Shown here in pieces: positions 9,001 to 14,934 of a DNA stretch of 47,616 nucleotides. Both the position numbers and the translations under genes were made by a program. The notes under the pieces are model-generated. The model made no database searches and was not told where the DNA came from. It saw nothing but the letters and a program-made list of their open reading frames with translations. The stretch comes from Patescibacteria group bacterium. Lineage in GTDB: Bacteria > Patescibacteriota > Minisyncoccia > Phycocordibacterales > UBA2100. The stretch lies in NCBI GenBank assembly GCA_021731295.1, contig JAKFXQ010000022.1:1-47616 (forward strand), written 5' to 3'. Numbering within the stretch: position 1 is the stretch's first letter; every line of letters begins with the position of its first letter.

Positions 9001-11718
9001 TTCCCCCGCTTTGAGTGAGAGCGGCCACACGATACGCTTCGCTTCCCCGAACAAGCGAACGTCACCACCTCCAGAGTCGAGGACTGAGAAATCCTTCGGC
9101 ATGGCCTCAACGAATTCGCCTTCAATATCCGTTGCCGCAGTAACGACAAGCTGCATCGTGTAGCTCGCGACCGGATAGAGTCGTGTCGCACCAATGCGCT
9201 GTATTGAAAACGATTCTGTCGCAACCTTGAAACCATCGGTGATGCGGTGCAGTACGTTTCCATCATCTGCAAACTGCGTTACCGTAATCGCGTAGTCCCC
9301 CGCAACTCCAGCACTGTATGTCGCTGAGTAGTCAGAACTCTCAATGACATTGTTCGGTCCGCACTCGCCGGTCTCGGTAACAGCGACTTCAAACGACGAG
9401 CCATTTGGATCAGTTACGACGGCTTCAAGATTTGCATCGCAGAGAGTGTCGCCTCGCTCATCCAATGCCGCAAACATAAGCGTCGCGGTTTCCCCTGGAA
9501 CGTACGTCGCTTTGTCAGTATTGACGACGAGAACACCCCAGTAGAACGTAACCGTCTCCGCATATGTCTCGCCGTTCTCCTCGATGGTGATGTCTATCGT
9601 GTATTTTCCAGGCTTGAATGAACGCGGATGCTTCTTGAATTCTAGTCGCCACTCTCCATCGTTCTCGTACACGATATCGAGCGGCACGTCCGACGGTTCA
9701 CCGTACCCATCCAAGAGCTTCGCACGCGCCTCGTAGGAACGTTCGCGCCCTTGCAGGAACTGCAAAATGCGCCCGCGCAAGCCTTGCTGCGACTGGAACC
9801 TGAACGCGAAGGACGGCAGTTCGTCGCCACTGAAATGTGTTCGGTCGGTGAGACGGCGATTCACCTGTGGCGCTTCCGGGTCAAGCGCCTCCGAACCCGC
9901 CTCGGCAAGAAAGCGCGAGTCCAACGTGCCCGAGGATGCCACACCGTCTGCGACGATGAAGAATTCCTGCGCACCGGGTTGTGCAGAATCAATCGTGAGG
10001 CGCAAATATATCGTTTGGCCTGGAAACACATTCACGCGCTGCACCTGGGAGCGTGGCGTGAATCCCTCTGGCAATCCCGTTGCATCCGTCGTTTCCTCCG
10101 TGGAGAGCGCGACCCAGTCTCGGGCATACTCGACAACCGTATCCGCACCAACGACCACATCGCTCATCGAACAGTTCGTGCCGGATGGATTAAGCGACAC
10201 ACACGCGCGCGACTCTCCAGATGCGCCGCAGATATAGCCGTCCTCGCTCGCTTCCCATCCTGCCTCGCAGAAATACGTCAAATCACCAATGACCGGAACC
10301 TCGACAGACGTCGGCACGTTGTTCATGTACTGGTGTGCCGCCGCAATTGACGAATCATTGGGGAATCCGGCCCGAAGACTAAACGTTTCCGGTCCGTCGC
10401 CAGTGTTGGTGACACTCACGTACACGATGCTCTGGAGACTGTCTCTGCGTGGCCGCGCCGCATACAGCGGCCTATCCGCACGGAGGCGCAGTGACTGCGA
10501 GGCGTCGCTCGCAAATCTAAATCGAATTGCGCCGTCGCGGCCTGCGCGCAGCGTCGCAATGTCGGCGCCTTCATCGGACAGTTCGAACGTAACGTTCTCT
10601 GGCGCATCCGCAGGCTCTTCCTCACCAGTGAACAAATCCTGCGTGCGCTCTTGGTATTCGATATCGAGCCACGCCGCATCGAGGAACAACTCGCCGCCAC
10701 CATTCACGCGCTCATACTCGAACTCAACGACGACGTCTTCGAGCTCGCTCCATGACGTTATGTCTGAGAGCACGCTTTCGAAGTAGCCGCCGTTGGTGCC
10801 GTTCGAAATATCCGTATTGAGGAAAATTGCACCTGCATCGCGCCACCTGCCGTTATGGAAATAGCGCACCGAGAACATGTCCTCAGCCTCACCTGCCAAA
10901 CGATGTGCAAATGAGAACCGGAGCGTTGCGCCAGTGAACACTTTTTGTGTTAGCTCACCATCAACGACGAACCCGGAGACGTGCAGTGTGTGGCACGCGT
11001 CACCCGAAATGGCACAGCTCGCAACCTCGGAAACGCCATCCTCAATAATGCCAGTGGCGACGTGTGCCTGCACGGTGGAACCCATGTGCGAGAGAATGAA
11101 ATCAATTCCCGACTCGAAGAACGACGTCGGCTCGCTCGATACTGGCGCTGGTTCAGGCACAGGCGCGAGCTCAGGCACAGCTACTGGAGTGGGTGAATCT
11201 GCGATGGGCTCTGCGGAATCTGCTGGCGCTTCTACAGCAGGAGTTTCCACCTCGGCTTCCGCGGATGGAGAAGTTTCCTCTGTAGATTCTGGAGCAGTCT
11301 CGTTCACCGGTTCTGTCTCCGGCATTGTCTCGGGCGTTACGCCTTGCTCGGATGATTCCGCGTCTTCACCGTCTTCGCTATTTTCCTCTCCCACTTCTTC
11401 AACTACACCTGTTTCGGAATCCACGGGAACCTCGGGACTAGAACCTCCACCGCTAGACACGTCCGTGTGCGGCGCTATATGCGCTGCATTCTCATTTGAG
11501 AACACCTCGAACAATGCCTCTTCTGCGAGTTCTTGCGAAAGTACCTGGTCCGCATTCTCCCACCCGACGGACTTAACCGCGGTCGGGAAGACGTGCGCAA
11601 CTCTCGTCTCACGAAATGCCAGCACGAAATCGCCCGATCGCGAGAGTGCGAACGTAGCAAAAACGACCCCTACGAGTATGAATACCGCGTGTGCAATTCG
11701 CTTGGGACGGAGCCTCAT
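1..11718 (-). CDS. Giant membrane-anchored multi-domain surface protein (C-terminus cut by window edge)
   Basis: One uninterrupted frame of 3906 codons from ATG 11718 to the left edge; an in-frame TGA lies 48 nt upstream and there is no other start codon between. Residues 1-9 are basic and about 9-26 are a signal/anchor helix. Residues 90-198 are an acidic Pro/Ser linker. About 200-360 and 430-600 look like beta-sandwiches, and about 720-830 resembles an MG2-type Ig domain (TYVPGETATL). About 943-1277 are three HxH tail-collar-like modules. Near 1277, 2157 and 2420 are Fn3/Ig-like domains with TYYWRVR. About 1437-1857 and 2567-2977 are two homologous W(N/D)GxxW propeller-like modules. About 3263-3886 are beta-strand repeats (GSFxxxSGTVxFT). 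It is secreted and probably displayed outside the cell for attachment or host contact; the role is inferred. No sortase motif can be assessed because the C-terminus is missing. Confidence 0.93.
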   Translation of the reverse strand, partial: MRLRPKRIAHAVFILVGVVFATFALSRSGDFVLAFRETRVAHVFPTAVKSVGWENADQVLSQELAEEALFEVFSNENAAHIAPHTDVSSGGGSSPEVPVDSETGVVEEVGEENSEDGEDAESSEQGVTPETMPETEPVNETAPESTEETSPSAEAEVETPAVEAPADSAEPIADSPTPVAVPELAPVPEPAPVSSEPTSFFESGIDFILSHMGSTVQAHVATGIIEDGVSEVASCAISGDACHTLHVSGFVVDGELTQKVFTGATLRFSFAHRLAGEAEDMFSVRYFHNGRWRDAGAIFLNTDISNGTNGGYFESVLSDITSWSELEDVVVEFEYERVNGGGELFLDAAWLDIEYQERTQDLFTGEEEPADAPENVTFELSDEGADIATLRAGRDGAIRFRFASDASQSLRLRADRPLYAARPRRDSLQSIVYVSVTNTGDGPETFSLRAGFPNDSSIAAAHQYMNNVPTSVEVPVIGDLTYFCEAGWEASEDGYICGASGESRACVSLNPSGTNCSMSDVVVGADTVVEYARDWVALSTEETTDATGLPEGFTPRSQVQRVNVFPGQTIYLRLTIDSAQPGAQEFFIVADGVASSGTLDSRFLAEAGSEALDPEAPQVNRRLTDRTHFSGDELPSFAFRFQSQQGLRGRILQFLQGRERSYEARAKLLDGYGEPSDVPLDIVYENDGEWRLEFKKHPRSFKPGKYTIDITIEENGETYAETVTFYWGVLVVNTDKATYVPGETATLMFAALDERGDTLCDANLEAVVTDPNGSSFEVAVTETGECGPNNVIESSDYSATYSAGVAGDYAITVTQFADDGNVLHRITDGFKVATESFSIQRIGATRLYPVASYTMQLVVTAATDIEGEFVEAMPKDFSVLDSGGGDVRLFGEAKRIVWPLSLKAGEATTFTYTYDAPDISPRIYLLGPAEVRQGDAQPYVEARQWKLASDAIGSMLLYWDRPYIPTGWTCVSCLPADPFYQRFIMGSSTAGLTGGAATHTHTASATVDATGATGDSNGTAGTPDVALLAHTHTFNSPSIGATSSLPQYRELAVIQHNATGEPTDIPAGAIAIFDVASSSLPVGWYRVAAQDGRLIRAASTSTAGTTGGSPTHVHSITGTTEGASGGGDAGNGPQAISTPTHTHGVNATSGFTNHEPPYLGALLARVTATSSPVNDMIAMWSADAASGWATTSSAGGAFENRFVQATTTYGATGGASTHAQSNVTVVSQGPSATVNRTATGASDAPGGHTHNINVSSFSTTNHLPPYRTAVFAKRDAPEPPVITLHSPFDNEKSGTSSPEFEFTGTDPDSTSDLIYQIQWDDDEDLDTSPLGDHTSDDESGCSPNCFENLDNGGDTSPFAEDERIRFTMQSALVSGTTYYWRVRGISDDTSAIGEWSTTTSYTYIADITPSQWFQTEDAQFETGDFDLTQTTGDGSVELVVPPLVEAITVYAEGTVQTPRYQLWDGASWGGELSAQSVGGTIQWIVTKPSPTRNEYVMGTQDASNDVNVQVFDADAGTWGDLQEVTAGLDDLTMRGFDIAYESASGDAIVVYCDGDADPSYYVWNGSSWVSGGTINLTLTNDCELIKLASHPTTDQIVMVARDTAASATDYQVASWNGGAWTVGPALGSMSDVAHEGMAIEYEESGNQAMVVVSNGGTAGFLWSAWDTTLSEWSPATPFTLGDDFEWGHIARDVGSDNLGLCYSDQDDDLGSILWTGDGWATFAAGTNEFDGTGNTNDGAGSGTIEGRPFSCQFEVSSGRDGYLMIPYSDNGNGQYQYWNGSAHSGEAGVSTITDSWTVSSIRTGDGLIFAMFHDDPNDRYDFSFWNGTTWDTIETIESNASVDAAPFREAFSMAPRIYAADTGTHTSTVIDFDFVPGQSTWGEITWETTEPAGTDVVIQVLDGSSGTCGAVLTNGVLSGNETGFQVSSSPLDISGISTTTYSGLCLQATMTTSGSNVPSLDAWTLAWVRAPYLTQTHYRWYANSTGLTPSDPWPTGVADHDEDMPITDASSPSITNTLRLRLGVLTENVGLPAGFASLRLQFAPSASCSAVSEWLDVGAIGSTTAAWRGYDVGGLSDGTTLSSPLLMNSDVVATYEEENDSAYNPNTAAEDQETEWDWVLEHNGAASTDYCFRVVNASGEPLDEYDTYPALRTNDAPDAPEIQKLFDNEQVASTTPWFEFTGADDESNDLTYQVQVDDTYDFSSAVLDRNSQTNFTEFSNITTPADKDPFTQGEVIRFVPSSALSNGTTYYWRVRARDRNNSNEWGSWSEVYSFTVNTSTTITTWFQTTEEQFATNDFENTEATSTDDVVLTPPNTVGTTTSTSIDFDWLTTGNAWGSLSWTDTEPANSGIRYRVQYWTGADWEDIPNSDLTGNATGFFASPISLLSLSPTIYNELRLQAVSTTTASTPRLTSWTVEWGLAVEQPTQIALFDNEKTGTTTPTFLFYSNDPQDDTLVYQLSISTDNTFVSGSTTRSSNLHAGFANTASSTDTSPFDDSDTISFKVQQADALTDGVTYWWRVRAIDPSGGNVWSTWTEPRSFTIDTAVVISTWFQTTDEQFDTDTLTSLETYGSDSLRVTTTNREAFVAYAEGTSLSPKYRLWNGTTWTEEFDAQSVGAVQRFVEVAAAPTRDEYIIATMGSTGGVRAQVYDGDTNTTDDLTSNLIFVADATQRGFDVAYETTSGDALLVACAGTEATYTTWNGTMWNATTSFALGIAGNCEWVKLASDPTSDEIIVVFRDAIAGATDYQAWVWNGSIFVSSMTMGSASEANSEGIAVEYEESGTDAVVVVANGGGASFIYNRWTSGAWVGTNTHVIQDDFEAGRLVRDVGTDNMALCFMDNDEWIALARWTGSTNSWEPYQTIDGTTPFANAAGGRPFSCEYETEGSRDGYIMTVWSDTANALYSDWDGSILGTPTALTTVTDSWELRSARTGDGSILVVAYDDANTEYDFTYWNGTLWSPEEVLEPSSITTVTPATVPIDIVARVYPEFTSGVVVSPPVDFDDGNGPKWESYSWNDTTPGSSDVRYQLEYFTSTSSWALIPEVDLPYNTLGTSTGPVNIENLNRITYNVIRPRANLDCISGDCPTLNDWTIQWSEGITVSGTAQQYDQSSNVTSGTVAVAVNGELQTGKTGTISGGTWSIANVTAFEDDVVTVFVTGAADTNEAIGVTIYDGDGDISGMQLFERHITLGSNENPTITNANLSNYDYSASLNNEDIFFDVDAGNDLDACVVTGCDPVELWIRAGTTYRPDSGSSGNVSTHDVEVNGTLTMDGNTFTIEGSWDNNGTTTPGTSSVIFTATSTTESVDSTGAADASFNNVTFGQTSGAPTWNLSSDIDINGTLAITYGTVSQGTSDLNLASSLTINTNGLFTKGTGTTTFDGTGSSSWTDNTTPKQDLGTVLIDGTSKTVALGAAARATDITIGADDALTAGSSHALEVRGNFTNNNVFTAQSGTVTFTATDVGNTITPGSSSFNNLTFNGSGGNWSFIGTGVTVSNDLTISDGIVTLSNGTTTVAGSFTVSGSASFMHNNGVVLFTSATADTITPLSSSFYDLTFNGTGSWSFGQAHATSSRHTIITNGAVTLPSGTHAVGGSFSRNGGSFAHNSGTLRFTASSVQTLRLNGTDTYNLTFAGVGGSWSFVDTNATSTNTVRFDNGAATLPSGVFAVGGSWVATSGTFVHNSGTVRFNSSDTGETVTPGTSSFRTLLFANPLGGWTVSGNATSTATTTLASGTFTLGSGNTLEVGGGFSNQTGGASTTWTGSTLFLNSGNSYTANAKTVGGDEYATLRVGENTDIKMWNASSSVPVVASSGSLYIQDHGAVDGSLYIWGDYRSSGNEYWSHATDFDGTVLGGGARQANVRLASGASVTHGAGTLQILGASTATTTIEQLGSGSYGMTITGGVLDAQFYA
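60..1932 (-). repeat. C-terminal beta-strand repeats of the giant protein
   Basis: About eight imperfect protein repeats of about 70 residues built on the pattern GSFxxSGxFxHNxGTVxFTS, TITPxxSSF, xLTFNGxGGxWSF. This is typical of Thr/Ser/Asn-rich stacked-strand (solenoid-like) stalks. At DNA level the copies are diverged, so this is an old array. Confidence 0.6.
2850..3930 (-). repeat. Propeller-like module, copy 2 (seven WNG motifs)
   Basis: Seven motifs: LWNGTTW, TWNGTMW, VWNGSIF, RWTSGAW, RWTGSTNSW, DWDGSIL and YWNGTLW. Flanking phrases are shared with copy 1 (RGFDVAYE, GRPFSCE, SRDGYIM, RTGDGSIL), so the two blocks are diverged duplicates separated by Fn3-like domains. Confidence 0.65.
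6226..7340 (-). repeat. Propeller-like module, copy 1 (seven WNG motifs)
   Basis: Seven aromatic motifs in order: LWDGASW, VWNGSSW, SWNGGAW, AWDTTLSEW, LWTGDGW, YWNGSAH and FWNGTTW, about 60 residues apart. Each is preceded by strands such as GDAIVVY and GNQAMVVV. Seven evenly spaced blades suggest a seven-bladed beta-propeller, possibly lectin-like. It is homologous to copy 2 at 2850-3930. Confidence 0.65.
7890..8890 (-). repeat. Three tandem tail-collar-like HxH modules inside the giant protein
   Basis: At protein level each module of about 105-115 residues has a hydrophobic start ending in GW (PTGW, PVGW, ASGW), an RF/RL-I sequence, TxGxTGG, a first THxH or STHA, a Gly/Ser-rich stretch, a second HTH and an LPPY/EPPY/LPQY end. 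This order matches phage tail-collar / fibre-tip proteins, where HxH pairs bind metal. In the third module the first HxH is degenerate (THAQ). Confidence 0.7.
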
Positions 11719-11858
11719 TTTTTGCGGGCCACACCTAAAAAGCCGGATATGGCGATCCGCCCCTCAATTCTATCAGTGAAATCTCAAAAGTATGGCTTAC
11801 CTGTGGGAAAAATTGCGGATAACTCCGCTCTTGAATTCGCTTATTTTACCCCATAGAA
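11719..11858. other. Intergenic, 140 bp upstream of the giant gene
   Basis: A/T-rich compared with its surroundings. On the minus strand an AGGTG lies about 13 nt before ATG 11718 and a TAGAAT-like -10 lies near 11772-11777, but I find no convincing -35 at the right distance. Nothing coding seen. Confidence 0.4.
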
Positions 11859-13337
11859 CTACTGTCCGCGCACAGACCGTTTGAGCTCGCCCATATCGGT
11901 GTCCACGAGCTCTTCCGATATGTCGATGACTTCCTTGATGTGCTCCAGCATGTCGCGCTCTTCGGGAGTGAGTTGCGGCTTTTCGTCGAAGTCGTTCACC
12001 ATCTGCTCGAATTCTTCGCGCATAGACGCAAAGATTCGGTCAAACTTGTCGGCCATGCCCGAAATGCGGTCGATGAGGCGCTCTTTGTCACGTGCCGCCT
12101 GATTCCTCGTGTAGACCATGATGGCCGACAAAGCGCCAATGATGAATGCGAAGATAATGGTGAGAATGCGTTCTGCCGTCCATGGCGACGGCTGCTCCAC
12201 GGCCGCCTCGGCGCGCGCACGAGCGGTCGCAATCAGGGGAAGCGTCAGATCTTTCGTAACATCGCGCGAGTTCCCCGCCTTGTCGAACGCCTTTATGGTT
12301 ACCTTTATCTCCCCACCGTCAGTCGCGGGCGCGGGCGTGGCACCGTCGGTTAAGTCCTGGGCCCGAACGGTCGCCGCGATAGTTTCGCCATAGAGAATCT
12401 GATACCTATCAACGCCCGAGGTCTCGTCCGTTGCCTCAAACGTAAAGCGCGGTGCCGCTGTGCCATCTGCTGAATCGACGAAACTCCAGTCGAACTCCAA
12501 TGGCGGCGTCGTATCCATCTGCACCTTGAAGATTCCGGATTCGCCCCAACCAAACTCATTTTCGTACTGCGCGATGAGGAACCAGACACCGTCAGCGCTC
12601 GCCGTCATGGTGAGCGGTTCGTTTACATTTGAAATTTCCTCGTTCGGCGTATCCGCCTCATTTTGCGACAGAATGACGCGGATAGCAGTCGCGTCTGCCG
12701 GTGGCTTCCACGTAAACTGCGCCGTCGTTGTCGCGTACCACGAGTCAGATTTCGGGTGCGTCGGCGAGGTGATTGATGGGGCTATCGGCGGATCACCTCC
12801 CGCGAGAAATCCCCCTGCCGGAGGTGGGGGCGCTGCGGGCGGTGCCTTTGGCGCTGCAGGCCCAATCGTATAGGTAGATTCTATGCCGGCGGTGAAGACA
12901 TTGGTCCCCTTTCCGTCCGCCGCGAGTACCGAACCTTCCTTAACCCCAAGTTTGAGTTCTCCTTCTGCTTTTGCTTTAAACTTTATGGTCGCTACCGTGC
13001 CTTTGGTCGCAAACGCACTCGGCGTTCCACCACTGAAATTCATCGTGCCCGCGGAGTTTGAGAAGGTTGGGTCTGCGGTCCAGAGAGAAAAGACTGAGCC
13101 ATCTTTCGAGATACTGACCACGCTTGCGAGCGCTGGATCGAACGTCACGGTTCCATCGGATGCATTCACATTTTCGCCCTTCGGATCGACTGATACTTTT
13201 ATCGAAAATTCGTCGCCGACGCCGAAACTACCGGTCGCAGGTGAAAAATAGAGCTCTGCCGCGTTCGCAAAGAGTGGCACGAGGAGTAACCCTGCGACAA
13301 TCGAAAGAACGCTTGAGTGATGGAACTCACGCATCAT
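11859..13337 (-). CDS. Membrane-anchored cohesin-like domain protein
   Basis: 492 aa. Residues 1-27 are a signal peptide (ends FANAAE). About 28-155 form a cohesin-type beta-sandwich (YFSPATGSFGVGDEF, VTFDPALASVVS, GTVATIKFKAK). A Pro/Ala/Gly linker follows, then two Ig/Fn3-like segments (TTAQFTWKPPADATA; APRFTFEATDETSGVDRY). A membrane helix lies near 390-408 and a charged helical tail of about 85 residues follows, probably cytoplasmic. This is an outside-facing sandwich with an internal coiled tail. Two ATGs exist; TACGAT at 13342-13347 lies 7 nt before the second (13334), favouring that start. It sits directly upstream of the giant surface protein and may be functionally linked; no dockerin was seen. 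Confidence 0.85.
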   Translation of the reverse strand: MMREFHHSSVLSIVAGLLLVPLFANAAELYFSPATGSFGVGDEFSIKVSVDPKGENVNASDGTVTFDPALASVVSISKDGSVFSLWTADPTFSNSAGTMNFSGGTPSAFATKGTVATIKFKAKAEGELKLGVKEGSVLAADGKGTNVFTAGIESTYTIGPAAPKAPPAAPPPPAGGFLAGGDPPIAPSITSPTHPKSDSWYATTTAQFTWKPPADATAIRVILSQNEADTPNEEISNVNEPLTMTASADGVWFLIAQYENEFGWGESGIFKVQMDTTPPLEFDWSFVDSADGTAAPRFTFEATDETSGVDRYQILYGETIAATVRAQDLTDGATPAPATDGGEIKVTIKAFDKAGNSRDVTKDLTLPLIATARARAEAAVEQPSPWTAERILTIIFAFIIGALSAIMVYTRNQAARDKERLIDRISGMADKFDRIFASMREEFEQMVNDFDEKPQLTPEERDMLEHIKEVIDISEELVDTDMGELKRSVRGQ

Positions 13338-13341
13338 ACAT

Positions 13342-13347
13342 ATCGTA
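13342..13347 (-). promoter_or_regulatory. Leaderless -10 box TACGAT
   Basis: Ends 7 nt before ATG 13334 and 4 nt before ATG 13337, so it supports the second ATG as the real start. Confidence 0.45.
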
Positions 13348-13392
13348 GCGCACGCACGGTGAAATGCGTACGATTCAGTGTGGAGAGCGGCC

Positions 13393-13878
13393 CTAGACGG
13401 CCATGACCTGGATACGCTTGCCTTTGCCCTGAACAGTCTTCAGAGGAAGTAACAACATCAAAACACCTTCGTGCATCTTCGCCTCCGTTTTCTCTGGGTC
13501 TACTTCTGACGGAAGGATTATTTGGCGATAGAACGGCCCCCACGAACATTCTTCAAGTACGTGTTCTTTGTTTTCTAGTTCCGCGCTCTGGAAATGCTCA
13601 CCATTCGGACGCGTCCGATTGCCTTTGATGGTGACAATATCGTCATCGCCCTCAATCATGACGTTGAAATCATGTACGGACGTGCCCGCCATTTGCGCGT
13701 ATATAACAATCGCTGTTTCCGTCTGAAAAATGTCTACCTTTAACTGCTCAGCGGATTGTGTCGGGGGATTTGCCGCAACGCTTGCGGCCACCTGCTGCTG
13801 TACCTTATCGTCTTTAGTCTCCGCAGTGCTTGCGGGAATAACATCCTTTTTTTTGAGTCTATCCAAGAACGATGACAT
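13393..13878 (-). CDS. Hsp20 / alpha-crystallin small heat-shock protein
   Basis: 161 aa. A Lys/Asp/Gln-rich N-terminal arm (1-45) precedes an alpha-crystallin domain (about 47-140: LKVDIFQTETAIVIYAQMAG, DDIVTIKGNR, FYRQIILPSEVDPEKTEAKM) ending in the family signature as EGVLMLLLPL. It is an ATP-independent holdase that prevents aggregation of unfolded proteins in the cytoplasm. The length is normal for the family. A consensus TATAAT lies 19 nt before the ATG with no clear Shine-Dalgarno, so transcription is separate from lepB behind it. Confidence 0.92.
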   Translation of the reverse strand: MSSFLDRLKKKDVIPASTAETKDDKVQQQVAASVAANPPTQSAEQLKVDIFQTETAIVIYAQMAGTSVHDFNVMIEGDDDIVTIKGNRTRPNGEHFQSAELENKEHVLEECSWGPFYRQIILPSEVDPEKTEAKMHEGVLMLLLPLKTVQGKGKRIQVMAV

Positions 13879-13897
13879 ACGAAAGAGCCGTCAGTGC

Positions 13898-13903
13898 ATT
13901 ATA
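13898..13903 (-). promoter_or_regulatory. -10 box TATAAT for Hsp20
   Basis: Consensus TATAAT read on the minus strand, 19 nt before ATG 13878; the predicted leader is about 12 nt. No good -35 at 16-18 nt, so a stress sigma factor or activator is possible. Confidence 0.5.
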
Positions 13904-13952
13904 CGCTTGCATGCTCCGATGTGTCTCCGCGATGTGTGGATAGTCGGTGGAT

Positions 13953-14522
13953 TCAATACCGATGCTCTCCCGGAAGATAGTCAACCTCGTCGAGCGGAAA
14001 CAATCGCGCAAACGCGCGACCGATGATGTACTTTTCCTGTAGTGGTCCCCACACGCGCGAATCCGAACTTGCAGAACGATTATCGCCCAGTACGAAATAC
14101 TCGTCCTCGTGCAGCGTGGTCGTCTCATCACGCGTGCCACGCATAGAACCTGACGAATACGGCTCTGTGAGCACGATTTCATCGCCTTCTGCGGGCACAA
14201 TGCGCATCGCACCATCGTGCAAAATAACGGTCTCTCCGGGTAGTGCAACGACGCGCTTTATGAAGAATGTGTCCGGATCCTGCGGGTAGCGGAAAATGAT
14301 GACGTCGCCGCGCTGCGGCTTCTCGAACCGATAGGAAAGCTCATCGATGACCAAGTATTCTTTGGGCTCGAAGGTCGGTTGCATTGAAGCACCAGAAACG
14401 ATGAACGGCTGAGCGACGAAGTATCTAAACGGCGTAACAATGAGTAGTGCAAGAATAGTGAATTTTATGATTTCCAGCATCATGTTTTTCTCGCGCGGCA
14501 CCGGTAGCGTTTCTGATTGCAT
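13953..14522 (-). CDS. lepB: Signal peptidase I
   Basis: 189 aa. One N-terminal membrane helix (about 15-35) is followed by the S26 catalytic boxes: SGASMQPTF with the nucleophile Ser46, RGDVIIFRYP, FFIKRVVALPGE with the general base Lys89, and the GDNRSASSDSR box. It cleaves signal peptides of Sec-exported proteins at the outer face of the membrane, and several exported proteins lie around it. The length is typical of single-anchor Gram-positive/CPR type. The start is supported by TAGACT ending 6 nt upstream. Confidence 0.96.
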   Translation of the reverse strand: MQSETLPVPREKNMMLEIIKFTILALLIVTPFRYFVAQPFIVSGASMQPTFEPKEYLVIDELSYRFEKPQRGDVIIFRYPQDPDTFFIKRVVALPGETVILHDGAMRIVPAEGDEIVLTEPYSSGSMRGTRDETTTLHEDEYFVLGDNRSASSDSRVWGPLQEKYIIGRAFARLFPLDEVDYLPGEHRY

Positions 14523-14528
14523 CGCACT

Positions 14529-14534
14529 AGTCTA
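14529..14534 (-). promoter_or_regulatory. Leaderless -10 box TAGACT
   Basis: Ends 6 nt before the lepB ATG at 14522; no Shine-Dalgarno between. Confidence 0.5.
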
Positions 14535-14557
14535 CCGCACCCATTCATGGAAACTCA

Positions 14558-14587
14558 GCGGGCGGCCCTATTGCTAGGGCCGCCCGC
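14558..14587 (-). terminator. Hairpin terminator after the 73-aa membrane protein
   Basis: Perfect 13-bp GC-rich stem (GCGGGCGGCCCTA) with a TTGC loop, 5 bp beyond the stop at 14592. There is no long T-tract, so efficiency is uncertain. Confidence 0.75.
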
Positions 14588-14591
14588 ATAC

Positions 14592-14813
14592 TCACGTGCG
14601 TGCAGCTCGCGCGAGACACGCATACGCCACCGCTGAAAACACGACTGCCACCGCTGCCCGCACTTCAACCGTGCCGCGGTACTCGCCACGGTCGAAGAGG
14701 TACTGTACGGCAACATTCATGCTATACGCGTAGAGAAATGGCTCTATCGCGAACCAGACAATCGCCATCGCCACACCGGCGATGACGACGTTGCGCAGTC
14801 GATTGGCTGACAT
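14592..14813 (-). CDS. Small two-helix membrane protein, unrecognised
   Basis: 73 aa, starting MSANRLRNVV. Two hydrophobic segments, about 8-30 and 52-68, are separated by a polar loop (YLFDRGEYRGTVEVR). I do not recognise the family. I chose ATG 14813 over longer in-frame starts because a purine-rich AGAGGA lies 8 nt upstream and the longer form would overlap the next gene. It is a stand-alone unit with its own -35/-10 promoter and hairpin terminator, so it is probably expressed as a short monocistronic message. Confidence 0.65.
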   Translation of the reverse strand: MSANRLRNVVIAGVAMAIVWFAIEPFLYAYSMNVAVQYLFDRGEYRGTVEVRAAVAVVFSAVAYACLARAART

Positions 14814-14851
14814 GGTCGAAATCCTCTGCTGGAGACCACCTAACCTCCTTG

Positions 14852-14880
14852 ACAGTATCGTGTTCGCAACGTGTGCGCAA
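14852..14880 (-). promoter_or_regulatory. Promoter TTGCGC-17-TACTGT
   Basis: -35 at 14875-14880 and -10 at 14852-14857, spacer 17. It would give a leader of about 30 nt containing AGGAGG and AGAGGA before ATG 14813. Confidence 0.5.
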
Positions 14881-14891
14881 GCACAACGCAA

Positions 14892-14913
14892 CAAGGGGGC
14901 TTTCGCCCCCTTG
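14892..14913 (-). terminator. Hairpin terminator after the PG-binding/Fn3 gene
   Basis: 9-bp stem CAAGGGGGC / GCCCCCTTG with TTTC loop, about 20 bp beyond the stop at 14935. Confidence 0.75.
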
Positions 14914-14934
14914 CGCGGTACGGGTACACGGGCC

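Noticed and set aside
1-11718. LapG cleavage site (Ala-Ala-Gly type) in the giant protein
   Set aside because: I did not see a TAAG/PAAG motif in the N-terminal region, so a direct substrate relation to the LapG-like protease is not claimed.
419-11779. Many plus-strand ORFs of 100-336 codons (for example 1094-2104 and 10877-11779)
   Set aside because: They are antisense shadows of the giant minus-strand gene: Val/Pro/Ser-rich without domains or Shine-Dalgarno, while the opposite strand is one continuous frame with recognisable repeats.
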